From Planctomycetota bacterium (lineage in GTDB: Bacteria; Planctomycetota; UBA1135; GCA-002686595): 64,000 nt of DNA. The notes below the pieces were generated by a model that was not told where the DNA came from, did no database searches, and saw nothing but the letters and a program-made list of their open reading frames with translations. The stretch lies in assembly GCA_002683825.1 (NCBI GenBank), contig NYUD01000072.1, positions 62,001-126,000 of the forward strand. The letters are read 5' to 3'. Numbering within the stretch: the first letter of the stretch is position 1; each line of letters begins with the position of its first letter. Shown one piece after another: positions 51,254-59,774 of this stretch. The translations under genes and the position numbers were made by a program.

Positions 51254-53301
51254 AGATCGTTTCCAAAGACGTCGTCCAGGCGCTCGATCGCCGGCATGCC
51301 GAGACTCGCCTGCGCGCCGCGTGGACGCTGGCGATTCTTCTGGCCGTGTTCGCCTGCTCGTATCTGGGCCGTTTGGTGTACGCGACGCATTGGCTGATGG
51401 ATGCCGACGAAGCCGTGCACGCGGTCGAGGCGCTGCGCCTGTACGACCATCTGGCGCAGGGTGACATCGGTGCCTTCTTCCACGACACCTATTTCCCCGA
51501 GCGCTGGCATCCGCCCGTCCAGCCCCACATGCGTTGGTACCCGTTGGTGCACGCCTGGATCGTGCAGCCGTTCTTCCTCGCGCTCGGAGTCAGCGATTTT
51601 TCTGCGCGCTTGCCCTCGATCGTGTTGTTGTTCGGGACGGTTCTTTTGTTCTTCGAGATCGCGCGCCGCCTGGCACCGGAAACACCGGCGGCCAGCGGGC
51701 TCTTGGCAGCCTTCTTTCTGCTTTCGGCCCCGAATGTCCTGACGTTCTCGGGCCAGAGCCTGATCGCGACGACCGCGCTCTTTTTTGCCTACTTGGCGCT
51801 TCTCGCCTACCTCTGGTCGCTGGAAAAAGGGCATCCGGCGGAGCGGACATGGATCGCGGGCTGCGCCCTCGGGCTCGCCATCCTGACGAAGTACGACCAC
51901 GGTGGATTCCTGGCCTTGACGCTCGGCTTGTGCGAGCTCGGGCGCGCGCGCTTTTCCATTCCGCGCTTCTTTCGGTCCGGAGCGCTGCCGCTCTTTGCGA
52001 CGGCCCTGGTGATGGTCGTCGCCTGGTTCGCCCATCCCGAGAAGTTCTTGGCTCTCGGAGACAGTGTGCGCCACCCGTTGCCGGCTTCCCTGTCGCGGGC
52101 GGCGCGCGACACGGGGGCGACTTTTCTTGTCGAGTATTCGAGTTCGCTGGCGGTGGGTCTGGGAGGAATGATTGCCTTTCTCTCCCTCGCGCGCCGCCTG
52201 CGCGAGCCCGGGCTGCGGGCGGTTTGGGTTTGGGCGCTCTGCGCCTCGATCTTCTACGTCTTGCGCGGGCGTTTTTACTTCCGCTACAACATCGTCGAAG
52301 CGCCGGTGTTTCTCCTCTTCTTCGCCATCCAGCTGCCGCGCTGGTGGGGGAGGGCCGCAGCCTGGCTCGAGCACGCCGCCTCGCCCACCGATCTGCGCCG
52401 GTCCGCGTATGGATGGGGCCTGTCAGCGGCGCTCTTGGCGGTCGGTCTGGCGTGTTGTGTGCGTCCCCAGGTGCCGCTGGATTTTTTTTCCGGCACACCC
52501 TTCTCCGTTTCCGAGAAGTACCTCGATCTCTTCCGCTACATCGGTGGCTCGCTCGTCGCCCTGTCCCTGGCGGTCTTCGGTGTTTTCGTCGCGCGCTTGA
52601 CGCTGCCGAGGGGCTGCACGGAGATCCGCGCCAAGACCCTCCTTGCGGGGGCCTGTGCCCTGGCCATCGTGCCGGGGGCGGCAGCGCTCTACTTCCGCCT
52701 GGACGAAGCGGTCGACTGGGAGCTGGAAGCTCACCCCGAGCTTGCGGATCTTTATGCCTTCTGCGCGGAGCATCTCGATCCTCCGGATGAAGTGCTTCTG
52801 GCGGGGGGGGGGGACCAGCTGTCGAATAACTCCTTGCGCTGGTATCTCTTGGGCCGCCCCGAAGAGTTACTCCCGTTCGAGAGCGTGCACGTCCGGGGTG
52901 ACATGATAGGCAGCATTGTCTTTCAGCCCCGCTGGCGGGTCGAGTACTGGGCCGGCAGGCTGGCCTTCGAACCCCTCGCGCGGTTGCCCCGCTTCATCGT
53001 CAGCGTCACACCGACCGAGGCGTTTCTCTATCGCACCGGGATGGGCAACGAAAACGCCATCTACGGGGCCGTTCTCGATCAGCGGGCCGCCTATACCGGG
53101 ATCGCCCGGGCCGAGTTTCCAACGCTCGGTTGTCACGTCGAGATCTTGTCTCGCGACGGGAGCACGCCGCCCTTGAACACGCTTCCTGAACTAGAGCAGT
53201 ACCGTCGCGACTGGGTGTCACCCCACGGCTGGTACTTTCTCGACAGCGCCCTGCGCCATTTTGTGGACGATCGAAGAGACGAGCGCTTCGTGGCCCGCTG
53301 A
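51250..53301 (+). CDS. Large GT-C glycosyltransferase, GT39-like
   Basis: 683 residues from TTG 51250, translationally coupled to the dipeptidase. About ten membrane segments in the first 480 residues. The first extracytoplasmic loop has the acidic motif WLMDADEAVHAVEALRLYDH (Asp-x-Asp-Glu), the catalytic feature of PMT/ArnT-type enzymes, then WHPPVQPHMRWYPLVHAWI. Around 200 C-terminal residues (from about 485) form a soluble region in the periplasm. Predicted to transfer a polyprenyl-phosphate-linked sugar to protein or lipid. The converging SGNH gene ends 4 bases later. No donor-making GT2 is adjacent, unlike the 42.8-45.4 kb pair. Confidence 0.82.
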   Translation: MKIVSKDVVQALDRRHAETRLRAAWTLAILLAVFACSYLGRLVYATHWLMDADEAVHAVEALRLYDHLAQGDIGAFFHDTYFPERWHPPVQPHMRWYPLVHAWIVQPFFLALGVSDFSARLPSIVLLFGTVLLFFEIARRLAPETPAASGLLAAFFLLSAPNVLTFSGQSLIATTALFFAYLALLAYLWSLEKGHPAERTWIAGCALGLAILTKYDHGGFLALTLGLCELGRARFSIPRFFRSGALPLFATALVMVVAWFAHPEKFLALGDSVRHPLPASLSRAARDTGATFLVEYSSSLAVGLGGMIAFLSLARRLREPGLRAVWVWALCASIFYVLRGRFYFRYNIVEAPVFLLFFAIQLPRWWGRAAAWLEHAASPTDLRRSAYGWGLSAALLAVGLACCVRPQVPLDFFSGTPFSVSEKYLDLFRYIGGSLVALSLAVFGVFVARLTLPRGCTEIRAKTLLAGACALAIVPGAAALYFRLDEAVDWELEAHPELADLYAFCAEHLDPPDEVLLAGGGDQLSNNSLRWYLLGRPEELLPFESVHVRGDMIGSIVFQPRWRVEYWAGRLAFEPLARLPRFIVSVTPTEAFLYRTGMGNENAIYGAVLDQRAAYTGIARAEFPTLGCHVEILSRDGSTPPLNTLPELEQYRRDWVSPHGWYFLDSALRHFVDDRRDERFVAR

Positions 53302-53305
53302 AATC

Positions 53306-54376
53306 TCAGTCCGCCAGGGCGGGGAAGTGCTCCCGGAGCCGGGCGAGCAGGAGCTCGGCGATCCTGCGATTGCCCGAGGCGTTCATGTGCCCGTCTTCAA
53401 GGTAGAGCGAGGCGGCTTCGCCGGGGACGAAGTGCGTGAAGTCGTCGCGCAGATCGATGAGTGGGAGGTCCAGCGATCGAGCGAACGGCCCCAACCATTT
53501 CAGCAGGGCGTCGGGGTTGCTCGCACCGGGATCCCGCAGGGGGATGTGGGCCAGGGCCAAGCGGCCCCCGCGCTCTTCGACGAGCCGCTTGAGATCGAGC
53601 AGGAGCGCCTCCCCCAGGGCTCGGTAGTCGTCCACCGCCGCGACTTCCAGCGCCGGCCTTCCGCCCTTCCCGAGCTGTCGTCCGAGGCGCAGGAGAAGCT
53701 CCCGAAGGGCGAGGTTGCCGGCGAATCCGCCGAGCGTCGGGGAGCCGCGTGTCCATTCACGGGTCAGTGGCTCCCGCGGCAAGACAAGCGCGTCCCCTTC
53801 GAGGGTCAGCCTGGGCTTGGGATAGTCGCCCTGAAAACGCTCGTCCAGCATGCGCGCGAAGTCCGGCGCGATGAAACTCAGCAGGACGACGTCCGCCTGC
53901 AGGTCATCCGCGTCGCGGCGATACCACAGATAGCACTGATCGATTCCGTACCCCCCCTGGCCCATGTTGATGGCCTGGACCTTCGGCGTGAGTCTCTCGA
54001 GCCATGCGGGGAAGGTCGCGCGGTCATCGACGCCGTGGCCCAAGGTGAAGGAATCCCCCAGGCAGAGGATGCGAAAACGATCCGGAGGTGTCGTCGAAGC
54101 GACGGGTGTGCTCCCGCGCAAGCCGCGTTCGTTCGTGGTCAGCGTGAGCCCGGGACCGTAGAGGTTCTCCACGCTGAGGTTTTTCTCGTTGACCCAACCC
54201 AGGAGCGGGTCGTAGACGCAATGGGAGCGCTCCGTGATTCCGGTCGGTTCGCGATCGCTCCAGGCCAGTAGAAGGTTCGCCGCACCTTCCAGCGCGATGA
54301 AGGACAACACGCCCGCGGAGATGGCGAGAGCTAGCTTCTTTTTTCGAGGCACCTGGATCTGCATCCTTTGGCTCAA
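53306..54376 (-). CDS. SGNH/GDSL-type hydrolase, membrane-anchored
   Basis: 356 residues from TTG 54376; GGAAG precedes it and the codon overlaps the stop of the upstream gene (TTGA). One N-terminal anchor (KLALAISAGVLSFIALEGAANLLLA). SGNH motifs: ILCLGDSFTLGHGVDD (Ser), INMGQGGYGIDQCYLWY (Gly), VLLSFIAPDF (the usual Asn position is not clear) and YLEDGHMNASGNRRIA (Asp and His). The block III Asn is less obvious than in the 26999 gene. Likely periplasmic, tethered to the membrane, acting on an O-acyl group of a glycan. Coupled to a TMTC-like membrane protein, which hints at work on the same substrate. Confidence 0.82.
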   Translation of the reverse strand: MSQRMQIQVPRKKKLALAISAGVLSFIALEGAANLLLAWSDREPTGITERSHCVYDPLLGWVNEKNLSVENLYGPGLTLTTNERGLRGSTPVASTTPPDRFRILCLGDSFTLGHGVDDRATFPAWLERLTPKVQAINMGQGGYGIDQCYLWYRRDADDLQADVVLLSFIAPDFARMLDERFQGDYPKPRLTLEGDALVLPREPLTREWTRGSPTLGGFAGNLALRELLLRLGRQLGKGGRPALEVAAVDDYRALGEALLLDLKRLVEERGGRLALAHIPLRDPGASNPDALLKWLGPFARSLDLPLIDLRDDFTHFVPGEAASLYLEDGHMNASGNRRIAELLLARLREHFPALAD

Positions 54377-56208
54377 AGCGTACTTCCGGCGCGGTAGAGT
54401 TCACGTTCCTTGGCCAGTTGTGCTTTCGCAGCCGGTGAAGCGCTTTGAATCGCCTTGCGAATCGCCTGTCGGGCACCCTCGAAGTCGCCGTTTGCGGCCA
54501 GAACGGCGGCGAGGGTGCGCTGGAAAGACGTATCGGCTACGCCGCCCGCGCGCTGACGGTACATCTGCATCAATCGGGCCGCGCGTGCCGGATCGCGGCC
54601 CTTCGGTGCGGAGCTCGTGACGAGAATCCAGGCCATCCGTTCGCAGGCGAGTGTCGGAGGCGGTTTCGTCTCGAGGGCGCGGCGCAGGAAGGTGCGCGCG
54701 CGTTGTTCATCGCCCTTCGCATGATAGAGCGCTCCGAGATTCGCCAGAGCGTCCGGCTGGTCGGTGCGCCGGGCGAGGGCAATTTCGAAGGTCTCGATCG
54801 CTCGGTCCCCCTGGCCGCGCTGGGCATAGATGGTTCCCAGGTTGATATAGGCGCCGGTCGCGGGCGAGATGGCGAGGCGCGCTTGCAGATGTTCGATGGC
54901 TTCTTCGAGGCGGCCTCGCTTCATGTATTCGACGGCGAGGTTGTTGTGCGCCAGGTAGTTGCGCTCGGTGACGCTCAGCGTGTGCAGGAAGAGCGTTTCC
55001 GTATTCCGCCAAACGTGCGTCTGACGCCAGGTGAGGGTGGCGAGGACCCCGAGGATCGTCAGGCCGAGAAAGCCGCTGGCTAGACGCAGGCGCTTTTCCC
55101 GCAACCGTGGGGCGAGTTCAAAGAGGATGGCGCACGAGATGCCGATGACCGGGAGGTAGGTGTAGCGATCCGCCAGCCTCTGGCCTCCGACCTGCAGGAT
55201 TCCGATGACGGGCAAGAGCATGCCCAGATACCAGAGCCATCCGACCGTGATCCACGCTTTCCTGCGCACGCAGAGAAACGCCGCCACCGTCGCGCAAACG
55301 AGCAGCGCTCCCGCTGCGATCGCGGAGAAGCTCCAGGGCTCGTAGGGCTCGACCGACACCAGCGCCGGGTGCGGATAGAAGACGGCCAGATCGATCGGCC
55401 ACAGAGTCTTGGCGAGGTAGAGCCAGGTGCTTTCCAGGGCGTTGGCGACGCGTGCCCCAAGCATGAGGGCGTCGAGGTCCTTGATGGCCTTGCCGGCGCC
55501 CTGGGCCCAGACGGTGGCGATGCAGGAGCCCAGCGCGAGCAAGAGCAGAGGGACTTTTTCGAGCAGAAGGCGAGACAGCGCAACCCCGTCGGAGGAATTC
55601 CAGCGCCAGCGCCGGAGCGGCCACAGGTCCACGAGCAAGAGCACCGCCGGCAGCGTCACCAGCATCGGTTTGGCGAGCAATCCCAGGGTGGCGAGGAGCA
55701 GCACCAGTGCATAGCGCCACGCGCTCGCGGCGCGCGCGTACTTTTCGTAGGCCCAGAGGGTCAGGAAGAAGAAGAGCCCCGAGAGCACGTCCTTGCGCTC
55801 GGAGGCCCAGGCCACCGATTCGACGCGCAGGGGATGAAGCGCAAAGAATCCGGCCACGAAGGCGCTGATCCACAGGGCCCCCGTTGCGGCTCTCAGGAAT
55901 AGAAACAAGACCGCCGCGGAGAGTGCGTGCAGGACGACGCTTTCGAAGTGATGCGCTCCCGCGTTCATGCCGAAGAGTTCGACATCGAGCATGTGAGAGA
56001 GCCACGTCAGCGGGTGCCAGTTCGAGGAATGCGATTCGGTGAAGGCCCACACCAGCCCATCCCAGCTCAACCCCGCGCGCACGTGACGGTTGTCGATGTA
56101 GCCCGGGTCATCCAGCGACACGAACCCGTTCTGCAATACCGGGCCAAAGGCTGCGAGGGTCGCCGCGACGAGCAACAACGCGAGTCCCCACGCATACCTG
56201 TTCTTCAC
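54373..56208 (-). CDS. TMTC-like membrane glycosyltransferase with TPR tail
   Basis: 611 residues. About ten membrane segments to residue 400 with the acidic loop GFVSLDDPGYIDNRHV after the first segment (Asp-Asp, as in TMTC/PMT GT-C enzymes), then ESVAWASERKDVLSGLFFF and RYTYLPVIG in the usual order. The C-terminal 190 residues are TPR units (NLAVEYMKRGRLEEAIEHLQ, INLGTIYAQRGQGDRAIETF, ANLGALYHAKGDEQRA). The closest known layout is TMTC, an O-mannosyltransferase; bacterial versions are uncharacterised. Couples directly to the SGNH gene. Start GTG 56208. Confidence 0.85.
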   Translation of the reverse strand: MKNRYAWGLALLLVAATLAAFGPVLQNGFVSLDDPGYIDNRHVRAGLSWDGLVWAFTESHSSNWHPLTWLSHMLDVELFGMNAGAHHFESVVLHALSAAVLFLFLRAATGALWISAFVAGFFALHPLRVESVAWASERKDVLSGLFFFLTLWAYEKYARAASAWRYALVLLLATLGLLAKPMLVTLPAVLLLVDLWPLRRWRWNSSDGVALSRLLLEKVPLLLLALGSCIATVWAQGAGKAIKDLDALMLGARVANALESTWLYLAKTLWPIDLAVFYPHPALVSVEPYEPWSFSAIAAGALLVCATVAAFLCVRRKAWITVGWLWYLGMLLPVIGILQVGGQRLADRYTYLPVIGISCAILFELAPRLREKRLRLASGFLGLTILGVLATLTWRQTHVWRNTETLFLHTLSVTERNYLAHNNLAVEYMKRGRLEEAIEHLQARLAISPATGAYINLGTIYAQRGQGDRAIETFEIALARRTDQPDALANLGALYHAKGDEQRARTFLRRALETKPPPTLACERMAWILVTSSAPKGRDPARAARLMQMYRQRAGGVADTSFQRTLAAVLAANGDFEGARQAIRKAIQSASPAAKAQLAKERELYRAGSTL

Positions 56209-56339
56209 GTTTGGAGGTGCGATCTGCCTAGGCCTCTCGCGCTTCGAGGGCCCGGTCGAGCTTGAAGGGAGTCACGCCACGCACCCCGACGACCCTCCTC
56301 ACGAGCGGACTCGCCCTCGTGTGACCGTACGAGGTCGGG

Positions 56340-57560
56340 TCAACTCCCCGCCTTCGCTTTCACGTAGGCCGTCCAACGCTCCTCGATTTCACGTTCCTTC
56401 GAGTCGAGAGCCTTCTCCAGGTGGCTCAGCGAGCGCTTTCCCTTATAGGCGCTGAGCAGGTATTCACCGAACCCTTTGCGGTAGGCGCGATCGTCAGCGT
56501 GGGATAGGAAGTGGGCGAGCGTATAGCTCTGGGCGGCGTAAAGTTCCGCCTTCGGTCCCGAGTTCCAGGCGCCGAAGCTCGCGCGGACAACCTCCTTCAA
56601 GGAGAGCGGGTCCTGTGCCGCGGCGTGCTGATCGAAGTAGGCCTGAATCGGGTACGAAAGATCCCAGGACGCGTGCCCCGGATCGCGCCGGTAGGCCGCG
56701 CCGAACGCCAGCGCGAATCCATTCCGCGCCCAGGGCGGGATCGAACCCGTCTTGCCGGTCGTGCGTCGGAAGGAGTTGAAGAGCAGGACGTCTGCCAGCT
56801 CGGCGACGGCAGCGTGCGGCGCGTCCCTCGCCGCCGCTGCGTTCACGTGCATCACGTTCCCGCTCGGCTGGAAGTAGGCCACCTGCCCCCTGATCGGCGG
56901 TGAGGGATAGTCGTCGGCGGAGGCGTAGACATGCAGTTCCGGCACCTCGTCAAAGGGGTAAAGGCGCAGCACGTCGCCGAGCAGGTCGTAGAAGGTGAGG
57001 TAGGCGCGCTCGAGGTCGACCAAGAGATCCATCGTGCGTTCGGGAGCCACGTCGGTCTTGACCAGGAAGTGCGAGGTGGGGATTTCCATCGCGTTCTTCC
57101 TGTCGTCGATGCGGTCGCGCAGTTGTTCGAGCGAGTAGAAGCGCCCGCGGACCTTCAGACGCCAACCGCGGCGCTTCGAATAGACGCCGCCCAGCTTGGT
57201 CCAGGCGGTTTCGTTCGTCGGGTCCATGAGAACGACCCGGATGCGCAGGTGGCGCGCCTCGGCGAAGAGCTCGCGCGACTCGCAAAACTCGGCCAGCTCG
57301 AGCAGCGCGGCGGTGTCGCCGGAGGAGATCCGGTCGAAGCGTTCGAGGTACTCGCGCAGGCTGCGCTCGATCGACTGGACGGACTGGACCTCTTGGCGCG
57401 CGATTTCCTTGCCCTTGCGCTTCTTCGTGTAGACCACGGTGTCCTCGTCTTCGAAGAGAACGCGGCATTCGATCTCCTCGCCGTCCGTGAGTACGATCAG
57501 ATCGGGCGTGTCGGACTGGGCGAGGGACAGGGAGGTGAGAAGAAGCGTGGGGATCAGCAT
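56340..57560 (-). CDS. Exported DUF1570-like protein
   Basis: 406 residues from ATG 57560 with a signal peptide (MLIPTLLLTSLSLAQS). Residues 20-75 form a small beta domain (LIVLTDGEEIECRVLFEDED) often seen before repeats or peptidase-like domains in planctomycetes; a helical, TPR-like part follows. The rest (SHFLVKTDVAPERTMDLLVD, LHVYASADDYPSPPIRG, PPWARNGFALAFGAAYRR) resembles DUF1570, a peptidase-fold family. The HExxH zinc site expected of metalloproteases is not evident: the matching stretch reads HAAVAELADVLLF. Probably not an active peptidase, or a member with a different site. Function unknown. Separated from the upstream channel-like gene by 74 bases, divergently. Confidence 0.75.
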   Translation of the reverse strand: MLIPTLLLTSLSLAQSDTPDLIVLTDGEEIECRVLFEDEDTVVYTKKRKGKEIARQEVQSVQSIERSLREYLERFDRISSGDTAALLELAEFCESRELFAEARHLRIRVVLMDPTNETAWTKLGGVYSKRRGWRLKVRGRFYSLEQLRDRIDDRKNAMEIPTSHFLVKTDVAPERTMDLLVDLERAYLTFYDLLGDVLRLYPFDEVPELHVYASADDYPSPPIRGQVAYFQPSGNVMHVNAAAARDAPHAAVAELADVLLFNSFRRTTGKTGSIPPWARNGFALAFGAAYRRDPGHASWDLSYPIQAYFDQHAAAQDPLSLKEVVRASFGAWNSGPKAELYAAQSYTLAHFLSHADDRAYRKGFGEYLLSAYKGKRSLSHLEKALDSKEREIEERWTAYVKAKAGS

Positions 57561-57634
57561 GGGGTCCTTGGGGGCAAGCCGGACGGGAGACTTTACTGGA
57601 AGACCGCCTGAGTTCACAATTCCTCGAGTTCCCC

Positions 57635-58342
57635 ATGATCCGTCTGCGACTACCTGCCTCCGAACGGCCCGTTTGGTACCACGCGTTGCTGGTCGCGCTG
57701 CTCGTATCGATGGGGACCCGCCACATTGCGTACGTCATGAAGTGGGGCGACATTTTGGTGTCGCTCACGAATGTGCTGCTGCTCCTGGCCTGCGTCATGG
57801 CCATGGGGCGGGCCCGATTCAGTCGTCACCTGGGCTGGGCCGCCCTGTTGCCGGCAACGGTCCTGACCGTCGTCTTTCGCAACCATCACACCGTCCTGGC
57901 CAGTCAGGCGCTCATGGCACTGATCATGGCGATGGTGTGTTGGCGTATTCTGCAACGTATCTTCACGACCCGGGAGGTGACCTGGGCCACGATCAGCGGT
58001 GCGGTGGCGGTGTTCCTGCTGATCTCCTCCTTGTGGTCGACATTCTACGCGATGGCCGCCTGGGCGATGATGCTGGAGCCGGCCTTCCAAGGTGTTCCGC
58101 CGGCGTCGGAGCTACTTGCCTCCACAGACATGGAGCACGCGCGCGCGGACGTGAATTCGCTGCTCGCCTACTTCAGTCTCGTGACACAAACGACGCTCGG
58201 CTACGGCGATATCTCCCCGGCCCATCCGACGACCCGCATGCTCGCGGTGAGTCAAGCGGTCATCGGTCAGCTATATCTCGTCGTGCTCGTCGCGCGGCTG
58301 GTGAGCATGCAGAAGTTGGGAGCCCAGGCGGATCCGCTGTGA
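57635..58342 (+). CDS. Two-pore-domain-like potassium channel protein
   Basis: 235 residues. Several membrane segments (LLVALLVSMGTRHIAYV; ILVSLTNVLLLLACVMAMG; ALMALIMAMVCWRILQRI; SGAVAVFLLISSLWSTFYAM), then a pore loop and a final helix (VSQAVIGQLYLVVLVARLVS). The pore loop carries TTLGYGD, the potassium selectivity filter. The layout (four segments before the pore-bearing pair) and lack of a ligand-binding tail fit the small Ion_trans_2 bacterial channels. Inner membrane. Converges with the efflux operon 10 bases later. Confidence 0.88.
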   Translation: MIRLRLPASERPVWYHALLVALLVSMGTRHIAYVMKWGDILVSLTNVLLLLACVMAMGRARFSRHLGWAALLPATVLTVVFRNHHTVLASQALMALIMAMVCWRILQRIFTTREVTWATISGAVAVFLLISSLWSTFYAMAAWAMMLEPAFQGVPPASELLASTDMEHARADVNSLLAYFSLVTQTTLGYGDISPAHPTTRMLAVSQAVIGQLYLVVLVARLVSMQKLGAQADPL

Positions 58343-58352
58343 GCCGCGGGGC

Positions 58353-59774
58353 TCAGTTTCCGCTCGCCGCGAGTTTTTCGGCCTCCTGCCAGCCGCCGCC
58401 GAGCGAGCGGTAGAGCAGAACGAAGGCAAAGAGCTCGTCGCGAATCGAGCGGACGAGGTCGAGTTCGGCGCTGAAGTGGTCGCGGTCGCTGTCGAGGACT
58501 TCAAGATAGCTCGTCACGCCGCCGAGATAGCGTTCCTGGGAGAGTTCGGCCTGTTCCCGTAGGACCTCCTCGAGGCGCCCCTTCCAGACGCGCACCTCGG
58601 CACTCTTCTCGCGCGCTACAAGCGAATTGGCTACTTCGAGGAAGGCCTGTTGCAACGTTTGCATATAGGCCAGCGTGGCCTGGCGCTGCTGCGCTTCCGT
58701 GACATGCACGTTGCTACGCAGACGGCCGGCGTTGAAAATCGGCTGGACGATCGAAGGGGTGATGCTCCATGTGGTCGAGTCGCCTTCGAACAGGTTGGTG
58801 AGATCCTGGCTCGCAATGCCGCCGACAGCGGTCAGGCGGATCGCAGGGTAGAGCTGCGCCATGGCTTCGCCGATGCGCGCGTTGGCGGCCACGAGGTTCT
58901 GCTCTGCGACGTGCACGTCGGGCCGGCGCCGCAGGAGTTCGGAAGGCAGTCCGGCGGGAACCTCGGTGTGGCGCTTTTGTTCGAGCAGCGGAAACCCGCG
59001 CGGTACGGGACCGGGGTTGGCACCGATGAGAAGCTGGATCAGGTTCTCCTGCTGTTCGATCCGCCGCTCCAGGTCGGGGATAATTCCGGCCGCTTGAAGA
59101 GCGGATCCTTCGGCCTGGTAGAGTTCGACCTTGTTGGAGACGCCCTGTTCGAGGCGTAACGCCACGAGGTCGTACGAGCTCTGGCGGGATACGTAGGTGC
59201 GGCGCGAGATTTCGATCTCCCCATCGAGTTCGAGCAGATCGAAGTAGGCGAGCGCGAGGTCCGCGACGAGGGTCTGGATCACCGTGCGGCGTGCGAATTC
59301 GGTCGCCAGCAGCTCTGCCCGAGCGGCCTCGGTCGCCCGTGCGATGCGGCCCCAGAAGTCGATCTCCCAGGTGAGGTCACCGAGGAGCTGGACCACTTCG
59401 CTTTGCGCGTCGACATCTTCCGGAAGCGGATTGGAAACGTTCTCCGCGCCCTTTGTCGCCTCGTAGATGCCCCCGGCCCGGATGTCGGGGAATCGTTCCG
59501 CGCGCGTGATCTTCACGCGTGCGCGCGCCTCGATCACCCGCTCCGCAGCGATGCGTACGTCGTAGTTTTGCTCCAGCGCCGTGCGCACGAGATCTTGCAG
59601 CACGGGGTCGTCGAAGGCCTGGAACCACTCGAGGTCGCCCAGGCTCGTCATGGTGTCGTCGACCACATCGTCGGGGGATTGCGGCACGGGATACTCGGGC
59701 CGTACGTAGTCGGGTCCGACCGTGCAGCCGGTGAAGACCACGAGCCCCGACGCGAAGAGCGTTTTCTGAATCAT
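58353..59774 (-). CDS. RND efflux outer-membrane channel lipoprotein (OprM/NodT type)
   Basis: 473 residues from ATG 59774, which overlaps the permease stop (ATGA). Lipobox FTGC, then TVGPDYVRPEYPVP, the standard OMF start. Two copies of the OEP alpha-hairpin/beta unit, with LTWEIDFWGRIARATEA, the GIIPDLERRIEQQENLIQLL helix and EGDSTTWSITPSIVQPIFNAGRL in the expected order. Trimeric barrel that opens the RND pump to the outside. Last gene of the efflux operon. The frame is open upstream to 60377, but that part is the permease gene in another frame. Confidence 0.93.
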   Translation of the reverse strand: MIQKTLFASGLVVFTGCTVGPDYVRPEYPVPQSPDDVVDDTMTSLGDLEWFQAFDDPVLQDLVRTALEQNYDVRIAAERVIEARARVKITRAERFPDIRAGGIYEATKGAENVSNPLPEDVDAQSEVVQLLGDLTWEIDFWGRIARATEAARAELLATEFARRTVIQTLVADLALAYFDLLELDGEIEISRRTYVSRQSSYDLVALRLEQGVSNKVELYQAEGSALQAAGIIPDLERRIEQQENLIQLLIGANPGPVPRGFPLLEQKRHTEVPAGLPSELLRRRPDVHVAEQNLVAANARIGEAMAQLYPAIRLTAVGGIASQDLTNLFEGDSTTWSITPSIVQPIFNAGRLRSNVHVTEAQQRQATLAYMQTLQQAFLEVANSLVAREKSAEVRVWKGRLEEVLREQAELSQERYLGGVTSYLEVLDSDRDHFSAELDLVRSIRDELFAFVLLYRSLGGGWQEAEKLAASGN